This document shows, one piece after another, positions 8,446-16,715 of a stretch of DNA of 40,031 nucleotides. The position numbers were made by a program, and so were the translations under genes. Origin of the DNA: Chromatiales bacterium (GTDB lineage Bacteria > Pseudomonadota > Gammaproteobacteria > Chromatiales > Chromatiaceae). The notes below the pieces were generated by a model that had not been told where the DNA came from, did not search any database, and saw only the letters and a program-made list of their open reading frames with translations. The stretch spans positions 1-40,031 of the forward strand of contig JANQLO010000001.1 of NCBI GenBank assembly GCA_028280505.1. The letters are read 5' to 3'. Position 1 is the stretch's first letter. Each line of letters starts with the position of its first letter.

Positions 8446-11370
8446 TCAAGCTGCAGGTCCGGCGAGGTCGGGCGCAACCCCGCGCCTTAGCGTGTTTTCC
8501 GTCACGCAACGCGGCTCCATGAACTGCAAGAGATAATCCGGACCGCCGGCCTTGCTGCCGATACCGCTCATCCTGAAACCACCGAAAGGCTGACGCGCGA
8601 CCAATGCGCCGGTAATCCCGCGATTGAGATAAAGATTGCCCACGCCGAACTCGGCCTCGGCCTTGCGCAGGTTCGCCGGACTGCGTGAATAGACCCCGCC
8701 GGTCAGCGCATAGTCGGTCGCATTGGCGATGGCCAGTGCCCGGTCGAAATCATCGGCCGGCATCACGGCCAATACCGGACCGAAGATCTCCTCTTGCGCG
8801 AGCGGGCTGTCGGGGTCGGCATCGGCAAAGATCGCCGGTGCGACATAGCAGCCGGGCAGGCCTTCAGGCAATCGGCCGCGAAACGCCAGCGTGCCCCGGC
8901 GCTGTTGCTGCGCCTCGGCGATCACCGCCTCGATACGCTGCGCGGCAGCGGCATTGATCACGGGCCCGAGGTCACAATGGGGCTCCCAGGGCATGGCCAC
9001 AAGCAAATCGGCCGTCGCGTCGCACAGTCTCTCGACAATCGCCCGATAATGCGGCCCGACCACGATAACCCGCGAACAGGCACTGCATTTCTGGCCCTGA
9101 AAACCGAAGGCCGATTGCACTATGCCGGCGACGGCCTCGTCGATGTCGGCACTGGCATCCACGATCACCGCATTCTTACCGCCCATCTCGGCGATGACGC
9201 GTTTGACATGCCGCTGTCCCGGCGCCGTTTTCGCAGCACGTTCGATCAAACGGCAACCCACCTCGCGCGAACCGGTAAAGGCGATCACATGCGTCGCGGG
9301 ATGCTCGACCAGATACTCGCCGACGTCCGCGCCCGACCCCGGCAGAAAACCGATCACCCCGGCCGGCACCCCGACCTCGACCAAAAGTCCGACCAGTTCG
9401 GCGGCGATCACCGGCGTGTCCGACGAAGGTTTGAGGATGGCGCAATTGCCGCTGACCAGGGTCGCCGACAACATGCCGGTCAGAATCGCCAGCGGAAAGT
9501 TCCACGGCGGTATCACCACACCGACACCGCGCGGCCGATAGCCGTTGCGATTGTGCTCACCGGGTACCGAAACCCCGACGGTCTCCGCAAGACGCTCGGC
9601 CTGATCGGCGTAATAACGCAGGAAATCGATCGCCTCGCAGACGTCGGCGTCGGCCTCGATCCAGTTCTTGCCGGCCTCGAAAATCTGCAACGCGGCAAAT
9701 TGGTCGCGCCGCGCCGACAGACGATCGGCGGCGGCACGCAAGACGGCCGCGCGTTGTGCGGCCCCCATATCCCGCCATGCCGGAAAGGCCCGTTGTGCAG
9801 CCTCTATCGCGGCCTCGACCTGTTCCCTGCCGGCCATGGCCACGTCTCCGACCACGAGCTCGGGGTCGGCGGGACAGATCGAGCGAATACGATCGGGCGT
9901 CTCGACCACGCGGCCATCGATCCATAACGGGTGCTCTTGACCCAAAGCCGCACGGACCGTCGCGATCGCATCGGAAAAGGCCCGGCGCTCCGCCGCGTCG
10001 GTAAAACGATGGACCGGGGTGTTGACGAATGCCCCGGCGACAAACGGCGGCGGCTCATCGGCATCGACCGACGTCCGGATCAGTGCATCCGTCGTCGCAC
10101 CGTCCATGGCATCGAGTCGCGCGACCGACTGGCTGCTGGCGTTCTCGAGCAAGCGCCGCACCAGATAGGCCATACCCGGAATGGGTTCGCCGAAAGGCAG
10201 ATAGACCCGCAAGCGATAACCCATATCGACCAGGGCCGCCTGCATCGGCTCGGCCATGCCATAGAGCATCTGAAACTCGAATGCCGATGTCTCCAAACCG
10301 AGAGACGCCGCTACCGCCATTGCATGTGACAGGCTGCGCGGATTGTGCGTGGCAATCGCGGTGCGAACCGCCGCATGCGCATACAGCAGCCGTTCGGCAC
10401 AGGCCTCATAGCATCGATCGGTATCGGCCTGCCTTCGCCAGACGGGAACCGGCCAACCCCGTTGCGCGGCAATGACACATTCCCGATCCCAATAGGCACC
10501 GCGCACCAGGCGCACCATAAACGGTGTCTGCCGGCGCCTTGCCAGTTCGATCAATCGTTCGACATCGGCCGGGGTATCACGCAGATAGGCCTGCAAGGCG
10601 ATGCCGGCATCCGGCCAATCCTGCATTTCGGGTGTGAACAGCCAATCTTCGAATACCGCCAACGTCAGCGGACGACTGTCGTAATCTTCCATATCGAGCG
10701 TGATACCGGCACCGGCATGACGTGCGGCATGCGATAAACGCAACAGACGCTCGAGCACGATGGGACGCACATGATCCAGCGTGTGCGCGGCAATACGCGG
10801 ATACAGCGCGGACAGTTTGACCGAAAGATGCAGATGCCGCCGACCCGCCTTGCGCGCGGTCTCGATCAGATCCAGATACCCTTGCAGATAGCCTGCCGCT
10901 TCGTGTTCGGAAAGGATGACCTCGCCCACCCGGTCGAGCGAATACTCACGTCCCTGCGCACGGAGTTCATCGACCTTGGAGAAAACCTCGGCCGCAACTC
11001 GTCCGGCGAGGAAACGCCCCGACAACGCCTGTGCGGCGCGGCGTATCACGCTCGCCGTCGCATGCTTGCCGAGCCATTTACCGGCACCGAGTGCCGCACC
11101 GCCCCAGCGCGGCAACGGAAAATCGTCGGCCGCAAAGTATTCATCGAAAATGGCGACGAGATCGGCGTCATCGTCGAGACTCGGCAATACATCGATGAAC
11201 CGCAGGGCTTGGATACGAAATGCCGGTTCGGCGTTCAGACGCCGCAGCAGCGTTTCGATCCACTGTTCGACCATCGACTGCTCATGGCGCCGCGTTTGGA
11301 CCTTGGTCAATAAAGCGCCGCCGAGCGCCTGAATGCGGGCTTCGAGTCCGTCTGTGTGATTCGACTTCAC
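8446..11370 (-). CDS. putA: bifunctional proline dehydrogenase / P5C dehydrogenase PutA
   Basis: 974 aa. The N-terminal half is the FAD-dependent proline dehydrogenase barrel (motifs ITLDMEDYDSR, RLVRGAYWD, YLPFGEPIPGM, and a conserved YLVRRLLENAS). The C-terminal half is the NAD-dependent glutamate-semialdehyde dehydrogenase (VIPPWNFPLAILTGM, FTGSREVG). General base Glu728 is in AEMGGKNA, and catalytic Cys762 is in GQKCSACSR. It oxidises proline to glutamate at the membrane or cytosol, channelling P5C between sites. It lacks the N-terminal ribbon-helix-helix of trifunctional PutA and the extra C-terminal domain, so it should not autoregulate. The start has only a weak ribosome site. The last dozen residues after VTENTLRRG look non-conserved and overlap the MRJP relic. 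Confidence 0.96.
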   Translation of the reverse strand: MKSNHTDGLEARIQALGGALLTKVQTRRHEQSMVEQWIETLLRRLNAEPAFRIQALRFIDVLPSLDDDADLVAIFDEYFAADDFPLPRWGGAALGAGKWLGKHATASVIRRAAQALSGRFLAGRVAAEVFSKVDELRAQGREYSLDRVGEVILSEHEAAGYLQGYLDLIETARKAGRRHLHLSVKLSALYPRIAAHTLDHVRPIVLERLLRLSHAARHAGAGITLDMEDYDSRPLTLAVFEDWLFTPEMQDWPDAGIALQAYLRDTPADVERLIELARRRQTPFMVRLVRGAYWDRECVIAAQRGWPVPVWRRQADTDRCYEACAERLLYAHAAVRTAIATHNPRSLSHAMAVAASLGLETSAFEFQMLYGMAEPMQAALVDMGYRLRVYLPFGEPIPGMAYLVRRLLENASSQSVARLDAMDGATTDALIRTSVDADEPPPFVAGAFVNTPVHRFTDAAERRAFSDAIATVRAALGQEHPLWIDGRVVETPDRIRSICPADPELVVGDVAMAGREQVEAAIEAAQRAFPAWRDMGAAQRAAVLRAAADRLSARRDQFAALQIFEAGKNWIEADADVCEAIDFLRYYADQAERLAETVGVSVPGEHNRNGYRPRGVGVVIPPWNFPLAILTGMLSATLVSGNCAILKPSSDTPVIAAELVGLLVEVGVPAGVIGFLPGSGADVGEYLVEHPATHVIAFTGSREVGCRLIERAAKTAPGQRHVKRVIAEMGGKNAVIVDASADIDEAVAGIVQSAFGFQGQKCSACSRVIVVGPHYRAIVERLCDATADLLVAMPWEPHCDLGPVINAAAAQRIEAVIAEAQQQRRGTLAFRGRLPEGLPGCYVAPAIFADADPDSPLAQEEIFGPVLAVMPADDFDRALAIANATDYALTGGVYSRSPANLRKAEAEFGVGNLYLNRGITGALVARQPFGGFRMSGIGSKAGGPDYLLQFMEPRCVTENTLRRGVAPDLAGPAA

Positions 11371-11520
11371 CGAAGGTATTCCTGCGTAATGGCTGACAAC
11401 CTATTACTTTAGGGCACCGCCAATCGTTCCGGGTACATTGGATGGGATGCGTAGGCACGAATTGCCGGAGGCGCCCTTGAATCGACCCGATGTCTCGATT
11501 TTGCGAACCCGCATTGACAG

Positions 11521-11691
11521 TCCGTACTTGCAGCGCTCGGTACGCCATGGGCCTTGATCCCGGGGGGCTTGTCGGCACTACTCATGGTTGTTCGTACCGC
11601 CATGGAAGACGACCTGCTACGCCAGGGACTCGAAGGATACGGGCACTACGCCGAACACGTTCGTTGTCGACTGCTACCCGGCATCTGGTAG
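11521..11691 (+). pseudogene. C-terminal remnant of an isoprenylcysteine-methyltransferase-like protein
   Basis: The gap between putA and the GGDEF-EAL gene (11371-11704) has no full gene. On the plus strand, frame 11521-11691 reads VLAALGTPWALIPGGL, then SALLMVVRTAMEDDLLRQ, then GLEGYGHYAEHVRCRLLPG before a stop. The block GTP-ALxPG, followed by RTxxEDxLLRxxLxGYxxYxxxVRxRLxPGxW, is the C-terminal signature of small integral-membrane methyltransferases of the isoprenylcysteine carboxylmethyltransferase/NnrU-like family. A stop codon lies at 11515-11517 and nothing upstream continues the family, so only the last two helices and tail survive. It is a decayed neighbour, and no start or ribosome site is present. 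The rest of the gap shows nothing else I can identify. Confidence 0.6.
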
Positions 11692-11704
11692 ACGGCACGG
11701 GCCG

Positions 11705-14122
11705 TCATACCGAACCGGCCCGGGCAGGTCCGATCGAGCCTTCGTCCGAGGAACGCAGATAGGTCTCGAGTTCGGGCGCGGGCATGGGCTTACAGAACAA
11801 ATAACCCTGACCGTTATTGCAGCCCTCGTCATGAAGAAATGCCAGTTGCTCTTCGGTCTCGACGCCCTCTGCCAGGATTTCGAGCGACAGACTTTTACCC
11901 AACAAGATCACCGCGCGGGTAATCGCCATATCGTTGGGGTCGGACGGAATATCGGACACAAAGGACTTGTCGATTTTCAACTTGGTCAAAGGCAGCAGCT
12001 TGAGATGGCTGAGCGACGAATAGCCGGTACCGAAATCGTCGATCGCCACCTTGACACCGAGTTTGCGCAGCTCTTTTAGCACCTGCCCGGTCAAATCGGC
12101 CGATCGCATCATGGTCGATTCGGTGATCTCCAGTTCGAGGTTGGTCGCCGCCAATCCCGTCTTTTCCAACGTCTGACTGATCAACCCGGTAAAGTCTTCC
12201 TGATCGAACTGCTTCGCCGAGATGTTCACACACATCAGCGCATCTTTCGCGAGCAAACCGTCGTCGAGCCAGGTTTTCATCTGACGACAGGATTCTTCGA
12301 GAATCCAGGAGCCCAGCCCGATGATCAATCCGGATTCCTCCGCGGCCGGAATGAACTTTGCCGGCGATACAATGCCGTTCTCGGGATGATACCAACGGAC
12401 CAGCGCTTCGATGCCGCTCACCGTATTGTCCGCGAGATCGAACTGCGGTTGATAATGCAGCGCGAACTGATGCTCGTTGAGCGCCCGGCGCAGTTGCGTA
12501 TCGAGCGTGATCCGCCGGAACGCCTTGACGGTCATACCCTTCGAGTAATAGCGGAAGGTATTGCGGCCTTCGTCCTTCGCGCGGTACATCGCCGTGTCGG
12601 CCTTGCGTACCAAATCGTCTATGGTCGAACCGTGCTTGGGGTACACGCTGATGCCGATGCTGGCCCCCAGGAACACCGTGCGGCCACGAATCTCGAACGG
12701 CTCTCTGAACGATGCCAGCACTTTTTCCGCAACCAGACCGGCATCTTCCGAGTGCGAAACATTACGCAGGATAACGGTAAACTCATCACCCCCCATCCGG
12801 GCGACCGTATCGTCCTCGCGCATGAGGCCTTTGATCCGCAAGGCCACCAACTTGAGCACTTCGTCGCCGAAGCTATGGTCGTAGCTGTCGTTGACCAGCT
12901 TGAACCCGTCGAGATCGATAAACAGCACCGCCAGCTTGGCATCCTCCCGATGCGCCATGTGCATGGACTGACCCAGCCGATCATTGAAAAGCATGCGGTT
13001 GGGTAAACCCGTCAAGGCATCGTGCTGCGCCAGGTGGGCATAATTGAGCTGGCTGGCCTTCAACTCGTCCATAAGCGCCAGATGACCGGTAATGTCGCGG
13101 TATGCCTCGATCGCCCCCATGACCTCGCCCGTATCGTCGAGCAACGGGCTCATGGACACTTCCAGGGTATGCTGCTCACCGTTGCGCGCCATCAGGGTTC
13201 GAACGATCTTACGCGGCGAACCCATATCGATCACTTCCTGCAAAAGACAGCGCGCCTCGTCGCAGGCACACACGGCATGGCGATCCTGGGCGTCCCTGCG
13301 GCAAGCCAGAAGCTTTTCGGGCGCGTCGTTGTATTGCCCGGCAATCTCATGCACGGCGCGGTTCATTCGCAATACGGCGTGATCTCGATCGACGACCACA
13401 ATCGGGTCGTTTACGCCATCGATGACATGCTGCAAGAAGTTGCGTTCGCTTTGCAGCGTCGCCAGGACATCGCGCAGACGCCTTTCCAACGGCAGGAATA
13501 TCAGCACCACCTCGAGCGCAAGCACAACGAGCGTCGAGAGCCATATGATGAACTCCATGCGCTCGATGCGCAGGATGGCCTCGCGTCCTATGCGCTCGTA
13601 TTCGTCGACCACGGAATCGAACATGGGCTCGAGGACATGCGGCCCATAGGTGATCAGAAAAATGTACGCAACCGAACTGGTGCTCAGTTGGTCCATGGGC
13701 TGGTTATAGAGATTACGCGCACGCTCGAAATAACGTTCCACCGCGTTGTCCAAACCGACCATGGGATCTTCGAAGATCAAATCCAGATTGTCGTTCGTCA
13801 GCCTGGGAATACCCAACTCGGCATCGCCCTGACGAAGAATGGCATGGGCACGTTCCATCTTGTTGATGGTGCGCCCGACCTGCGCCTTCGCCATATCGAA
13901 CTCGTCGTCGTCATCGGTCGTCGCCATCAGTCCGGCGAAGTAGGCGATGCGATTTGACAAGCCGCTTTGATGACCAGCAAGATTGACCATCGTCGCGAAG
14001 TTCCGTTGCTCCGAAACGATGCGTTGCATCATGGTGTAGGACGCCGTAACCAGAAGCGCGATCATCGTCAGGCCGATGATGTATCTGATCCTCAGGCTTC
14101 TGGCAATCTTTAACGAAGACAT
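11705..14122 (-). CDS. membrane PilJ-N/PAS/GGDEF/EAL cyclic-di-GMP enzyme
   Basis: 805 aa. A membrane helix at about 12-32 and another at 192-211 enclose a periplasmic helical sensor of the type IV pili methyl-accepting transducer N-terminal (PilJ-N) kind. A PAS domain (about 228-350) follows, with four cysteines at 274, 285, 287 and 292. The diguanylate cyclase domain has an intact GGDEF at 444-448 and an inhibitory I-site RxxD (REDD, 435-438) exactly five residues before it. The phosphodiesterase domain has EAL at 572-574, DDFGTGYSS and ILAEGVET. Both activities look intact, so the net direction of c-di-GMP turnover depends on the sensor. It is divergent from a PhnD-like binding protein only 22 bp away, a likely ligand partner. 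The start is taken at the first methionine before the first helix. Confidence 0.93.
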   Translation of the reverse strand: MSSLKIARSLRIRYIIGLTMIALLVTASYTMMQRIVSEQRNFATMVNLAGHQSGLSNRIAYFAGLMATTDDDDEFDMAKAQVGRTINKMERAHAILRQGDAELGIPRLTNDNLDLIFEDPMVGLDNAVERYFERARNLYNQPMDQLSTSSVAYIFLITYGPHVLEPMFDSVVDEYERIGREAILRIERMEFIIWLSTLVVLALEVVLIFLPLERRLRDVLATLQSERNFLQHVIDGVNDPIVVVDRDHAVLRMNRAVHEIAGQYNDAPEKLLACRRDAQDRHAVCACDEARCLLQEVIDMGSPRKIVRTLMARNGEQHTLEVSMSPLLDDTGEVMGAIEAYRDITGHLALMDELKASQLNYAHLAQHDALTGLPNRMLFNDRLGQSMHMAHREDAKLAVLFIDLDGFKLVNDSYDHSFGDEVLKLVALRIKGLMREDDTVARMGGDEFTVILRNVSHSEDAGLVAEKVLASFREPFEIRGRTVFLGASIGISVYPKHGSTIDDLVRKADTAMYRAKDEGRNTFRYYSKGMTVKAFRRITLDTQLRRALNEHQFALHYQPQFDLADNTVSGIEALVRWYHPENGIVSPAKFIPAAEESGLIIGLGSWILEESCRQMKTWLDDGLLAKDALMCVNISAKQFDQEDFTGLISQTLEKTGLAATNLELEITESTMMRSADLTGQVLKELRKLGVKVAIDDFGTGYSSLSHLKLLPLTKLKIDKSFVSDIPSDPNDMAITRAVILLGKSLSLEILAEGVETEEQLAFLHDEGCNNGQGYLFCKPMPAPELETYLRSSDEGSIGPARAGSV

Positions 14123-14144
14123 CGAAGATTAACGCTACTGCAGA

Positions 14145-15194
14145 ATGGCTAATGTAACGGCTGATTCACGAATTACTTCAATCGTTTATTGTCACAAAAA
14201 CGTAAAGAACAAAGACGTCGGATTTCGATTTTTATTCTTATTATTCCTGCTTTTTTTCCCATTGCTGACACGCGCGGACGGTGCCATTTGCTTCGGCATC
14301 CAGGGAGCGGCCACCAGAGCCACTTTGGAATCGATCTGGAAGCCCCTGCTCGCCGATATGGCAAAGACAATCGGGCGCCCCGTCGAAGCCGCGCTGTTCG
14401 AAGATTACGCCACCACCGTATCGTCGATCAAAAAAGGCGAGGTGCAGTTGGCCTGGCTGGGAAACAAAAACGCCATCGAAGCGGTAGACCATGCCGACGC
14501 GGAAATCTTCGCACAAATTGTGGGCACCAGGGGCATCCCGGGATACTACAGCCTGCTGATCACCCATAGAGACAGTCCATACGAAAACTTCGGCGATGTG
14601 ATCGCCGACAAACGAAACGTTCTGTTCGGGCTCGGCGACAAGCACTCGACCTCGGGAACCACGGTCCCACTTTACTTCCTGTTCGCCCAGAACAATATCA
14701 GCCAATACGACCTCGGTGGCTTTCGCCACGCGAATCACGAGGACAACTATCTCGAGGTCGCCGATAAAACGGTTGACGTGGCAACCATCAGCAGCGTGAT
14801 GCTGCAACGTTTCAAAGAGCGTCATCCGACAAAGGCCGACCTTGTCCGGGTGATCTGGGCCTCGCCTTTGATTCCGTCCGATCCTTTGATTTGGAGCCGT
14901 TCGCTCGATCCGAGTCTTAAACCCGTGATTCGCGACTTCTTCATGTCCTATGGCAAACCCGGTCGCGAAAAAACCCATCGGCAAATCGAACAGGAACGGC
15001 AACGCCTCGCGAAATCCAGATGGTCGGGCTTTAAGCCATCGAGCAACAAACAACTCGAGTACGTGCGCATTCTTTACTTGTTCGGTGAACTGGAAGCCGT
15101 CAAAGCCAACCGAAACATGGACGAAACCGCCAGACAACAACGCATTGCCGAGCTGGAAAACAAAATCAGAGCAATGGAAACCGGCCGAAGATAA
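14145..15194 (+). CDS. PhnD-like periplasmic substrate-binding protein
   Basis: 349 aa. The core (about 45-290) is a phosphate/phosphite/phosphonate ABC-transporter binding protein fold (PhnD family), with GIQGAATRATLESIWKPL, the segment QLAWLGNKNAIEAVD and the hinge block GDKHSTSGTTVPLYF. A hydrophobic export segment (FLFLLFLLFFPLL) ending in TRADG lies unusually far in, near residues 29-45. The true start may therefore be later than 14145, although no ATG or GTG is available there. The C-terminal 60 residues form a charged helix (AELENKIRAMETG) that could be a coiled coil. No permease or ATPase is nearby. It is divergent from a PilJ-N/GGDEF/EAL protein, so I infer a sensing rather than transport role. 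Confidence 0.85.
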   Translation: MANVTADSRITSIVYCHKNVKNKDVGFRFLFLLFLLFFPLLTRADGAICFGIQGAATRATLESIWKPLLADMAKTIGRPVEAALFEDYATTVSSIKKGEVQLAWLGNKNAIEAVDHADAEIFAQIVGTRGIPGYYSLLITHRDSPYENFGDVIADKRNVLFGLGDKHSTSGTTVPLYFLFAQNNISQYDLGGFRHANHEDNYLEVADKTVDVATISSVMLQRFKERHPTKADLVRVIWASPLIPSDPLIWSRSLDPSLKPVIRDFFMSYGKPGREKTHRQIEQERQRLAKSRWSGFKPSSNKQLEYVRILYLFGELEAVKANRNMDETARQQRIAELENKIRAMETGRR

Positions 15195-15246
15195 TACCGC
15201 GTCGGGCCACCCTACCGTTCTCTAAACGCTGAGCCCCGGGCTGTCC

Positions 15247-15269
15247 TATACTCGGTCGCATCACGACCG
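15247..15269 (+). promoter_or_regulatory. possible promoter -10 and inverted-repeat operator before the MoaD-like gene
   Basis: TATACT at 15247-15252 is a good -10 hexamer, but no clear -35 is seen 16-18 bases upstream. It is followed at once by a perfect 6-bp inverted repeat CGGTCG-catca-CGACCG (15253-15269), placed where transcription would begin and 14 bases before the MoaD-like start. It could be an operator or an mRNA 5' hairpin. It is seen directly; function is inferred. Confidence 0.4.
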
Positions 15270-15283
15270 ATCCCGGTAAAGCC

Positions 15284-15556
15284 ATGTCGATCGTACTGCG
15301 TTTTACGCCGAACCTGGCCCGGCATCTCGACTGCCCGGACGCCCGGGTCGCGGCCGAAACCCTGCACGACGCCCTCGACCAATACTTCCGACAAAACCCG
15401 AGCGTCCGGGGCTATGTGCTCGACGATCAAGGCATGGTGCGCAAACACGTGGCGATCTTCATCAATCAGGCCCTGATAAGCGACCGCATCGGATTGACCG
15501 ACAAGATCGACGCGGGTGACGAAATCTTTGTGATGCAGGCGCTGTCGGGCGGTTGA
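15284..15556 (+). CDS. MoaD/ThiS-family ubiquitin-like protein
   Basis: 90 aa, beta-grasp fold length. It ends in a free Gly-Gly (MQALSGG), the hallmark of MoaD, ThiS and related sulfur carriers that are adenylated and thiocarboxylated by an E1-like enzyme. The segment FINQALISDRIGLTDKIDAG followed by DEIFV matches the late strands of MoaD-like proteins (usually FVN...L...L.DGDEV). No moaE, thiG or E1-like gene is adjacent. Instead it is followed 25 bp downstream by a cytoplasmic Asp-box propeller, with GAGAGG before that gene, so the two form an operon. The pair suggests a sulfur-carrier or protein-conjugation role outside molybdopterin synthesis. This is inference. Confidence 0.85.
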   Translation: MSIVLRFTPNLARHLDCPDARVAAETLHDALDQYFRQNPSVRGYVLDDQGMVRKHVAIFINQALISDRIGLTDKIDAGDEIFVMQALSGG

Positions 15557-15581
15557 CCGTAACCCACGAGAGGACAGACCA

Positions 15582-16694
15582 ATGAGCAACCGGCTATTGA
15601 TCGGCACCCAAAAAGGGCTGTTTCGCATCGCACGCGACGACAAGGGCCGTTGGGCGATGCACGACAGCCGGTTCATCGGCGACCCGGTTTCGCTGGTATT
15701 GTCCGAACCCGGCAGCCGGCGGCTGCATGCCGCATTCGCACTCGGCCACTTCGGCGTCAAGATGCAACGTTCCGAAGACGGCGGCGCAAGCTGGCAGGAA
15801 GCACCCGTGCCCGGCTATCCGGAAAAGCCCGCGGACATCGAAGACAAAGATCCCATGCGTGGCATCGATATCCCCTGGAGCACCCAGCTGATCTGGTCCA
15901 TGGCGCTCGGCGGCACACCGAATGAACTCTGGTGCGGCACCATCCCCGGCGGTTTGTTCCGTTCGGTCGACGGCGGCGACAACTGGACACTGATACGCGC
16001 GTTATGGGACGACCCGCGACGCCGGCAATGGATGGGCGGCGGTTATGATTTCGCCGGCATTCATTCGATCCTCGTCGACCCGCGCGATCCGGCACATATC
16101 ACCGTCGCGATCTCGGTCGGCGGCGTCTGGACCACGCATGACGCCGGTACGAACTGGACGTTAATCGGCAACGGTCTGCGCAACGACTACACCCCGCCGG
16201 GCATGGGCGAAAACCCCTTGATGCAAGATCCGCATCGGGTGGTGCAATGCCCCACCGCGCCGGACCGTCTGTGGATGCAACATCACAATGGCATTTTCGT
16301 CAGCGACAACGGCGGCATCGACTGGCGTGAACTCACCGATGTCCCACCGTCGGCGTTCGGCTTCGCGGTCGTGGTACACCCCGACGAGCCGGACACCGCT
16401 TGGTTCGTGCCGGCTGCCAAGGATGAACAACGCGTGCCGGTCGATGCTAGGCTGGTCGTCACACGCACTCGCGACGGCGGCCGCAGTTTCGATGTACTCG
16501 GCAACGGACTGCCGGACGAACCGGCCTACGACCTGATCTATCGCCATGCGTTCGATATCTCGGCCGATGGCGAACGCCTGGCCTTCGGCAGCACGACGGG
16601 TGGCCTGTGGGTCAGCGAGAACCGGGGTGACGATTGGCAATGCGTCAGCACGCATCTGCCACCGATCAACAGTGTTTGTTTCGAGATGGACTGA
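15582..16694 (+). CDS. cytoplasmic Asp-box (BNR/sialidase-like) beta-propeller protein
   Basis: 370 aa without a signal peptide. Asp-box turns recur along the chain: RSEDGGASW, RSVDGGDNW, THDAGTNW, VSDNGGIDW, TRTRDGGRSF and SENRGDDW. These give about six blades of a sialidase/VPS10-like propeller. Catalytic sialidase residues (an FRIP motif and arginine triad) are not evident, so an annotation as exo-alpha-sialidase would be misleading. Conserved WMGGGYDFAGIHSI and WMQHHNGIF blocks are rich in aromatic and histidine residues and may line the central channel. It is the second gene of an operon with a MoaD-like protein. I infer a scaffold or binding partner of that protein. Substrate and activity are unknown. 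Confidence 0.8.
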   Translation: MSNRLLIGTQKGLFRIARDDKGRWAMHDSRFIGDPVSLVLSEPGSRRLHAAFALGHFGVKMQRSEDGGASWQEAPVPGYPEKPADIEDKDPMRGIDIPWSTQLIWSMALGGTPNELWCGTIPGGLFRSVDGGDNWTLIRALWDDPRRRQWMGGGYDFAGIHSILVDPRDPAHITVAISVGGVWTTHDAGTNWTLIGNGLRNDYTPPGMGENPLMQDPHRVVQCPTAPDRLWMQHHNGIFVSDNGGIDWRELTDVPPSAFGFAVVVHPDEPDTAWFVPAAKDEQRVPVDARLVVTRTRDGGRSFDVLGNGLPDEPAYDLIYRHAFDISADGERLAFGSTTGGLWVSENRGDDWQCVSTHLPPINSVCFEMD

Positions 16695-16715
16695 GCAACC
16701 CGGCGCGACGACCGA

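Noticed and set aside
8794-9927. 377-aa plus-strand frame opposite putA
   Set aside because: Antisense shadow; the putA frame has all catalytic motifs.
15582-16694. Reading the cytoplasmic propeller as a true exo-alpha-sialidase
   Set aside because: Asp boxes are present, but no FRIP motif or arginine triad is evident and there is no export signal.
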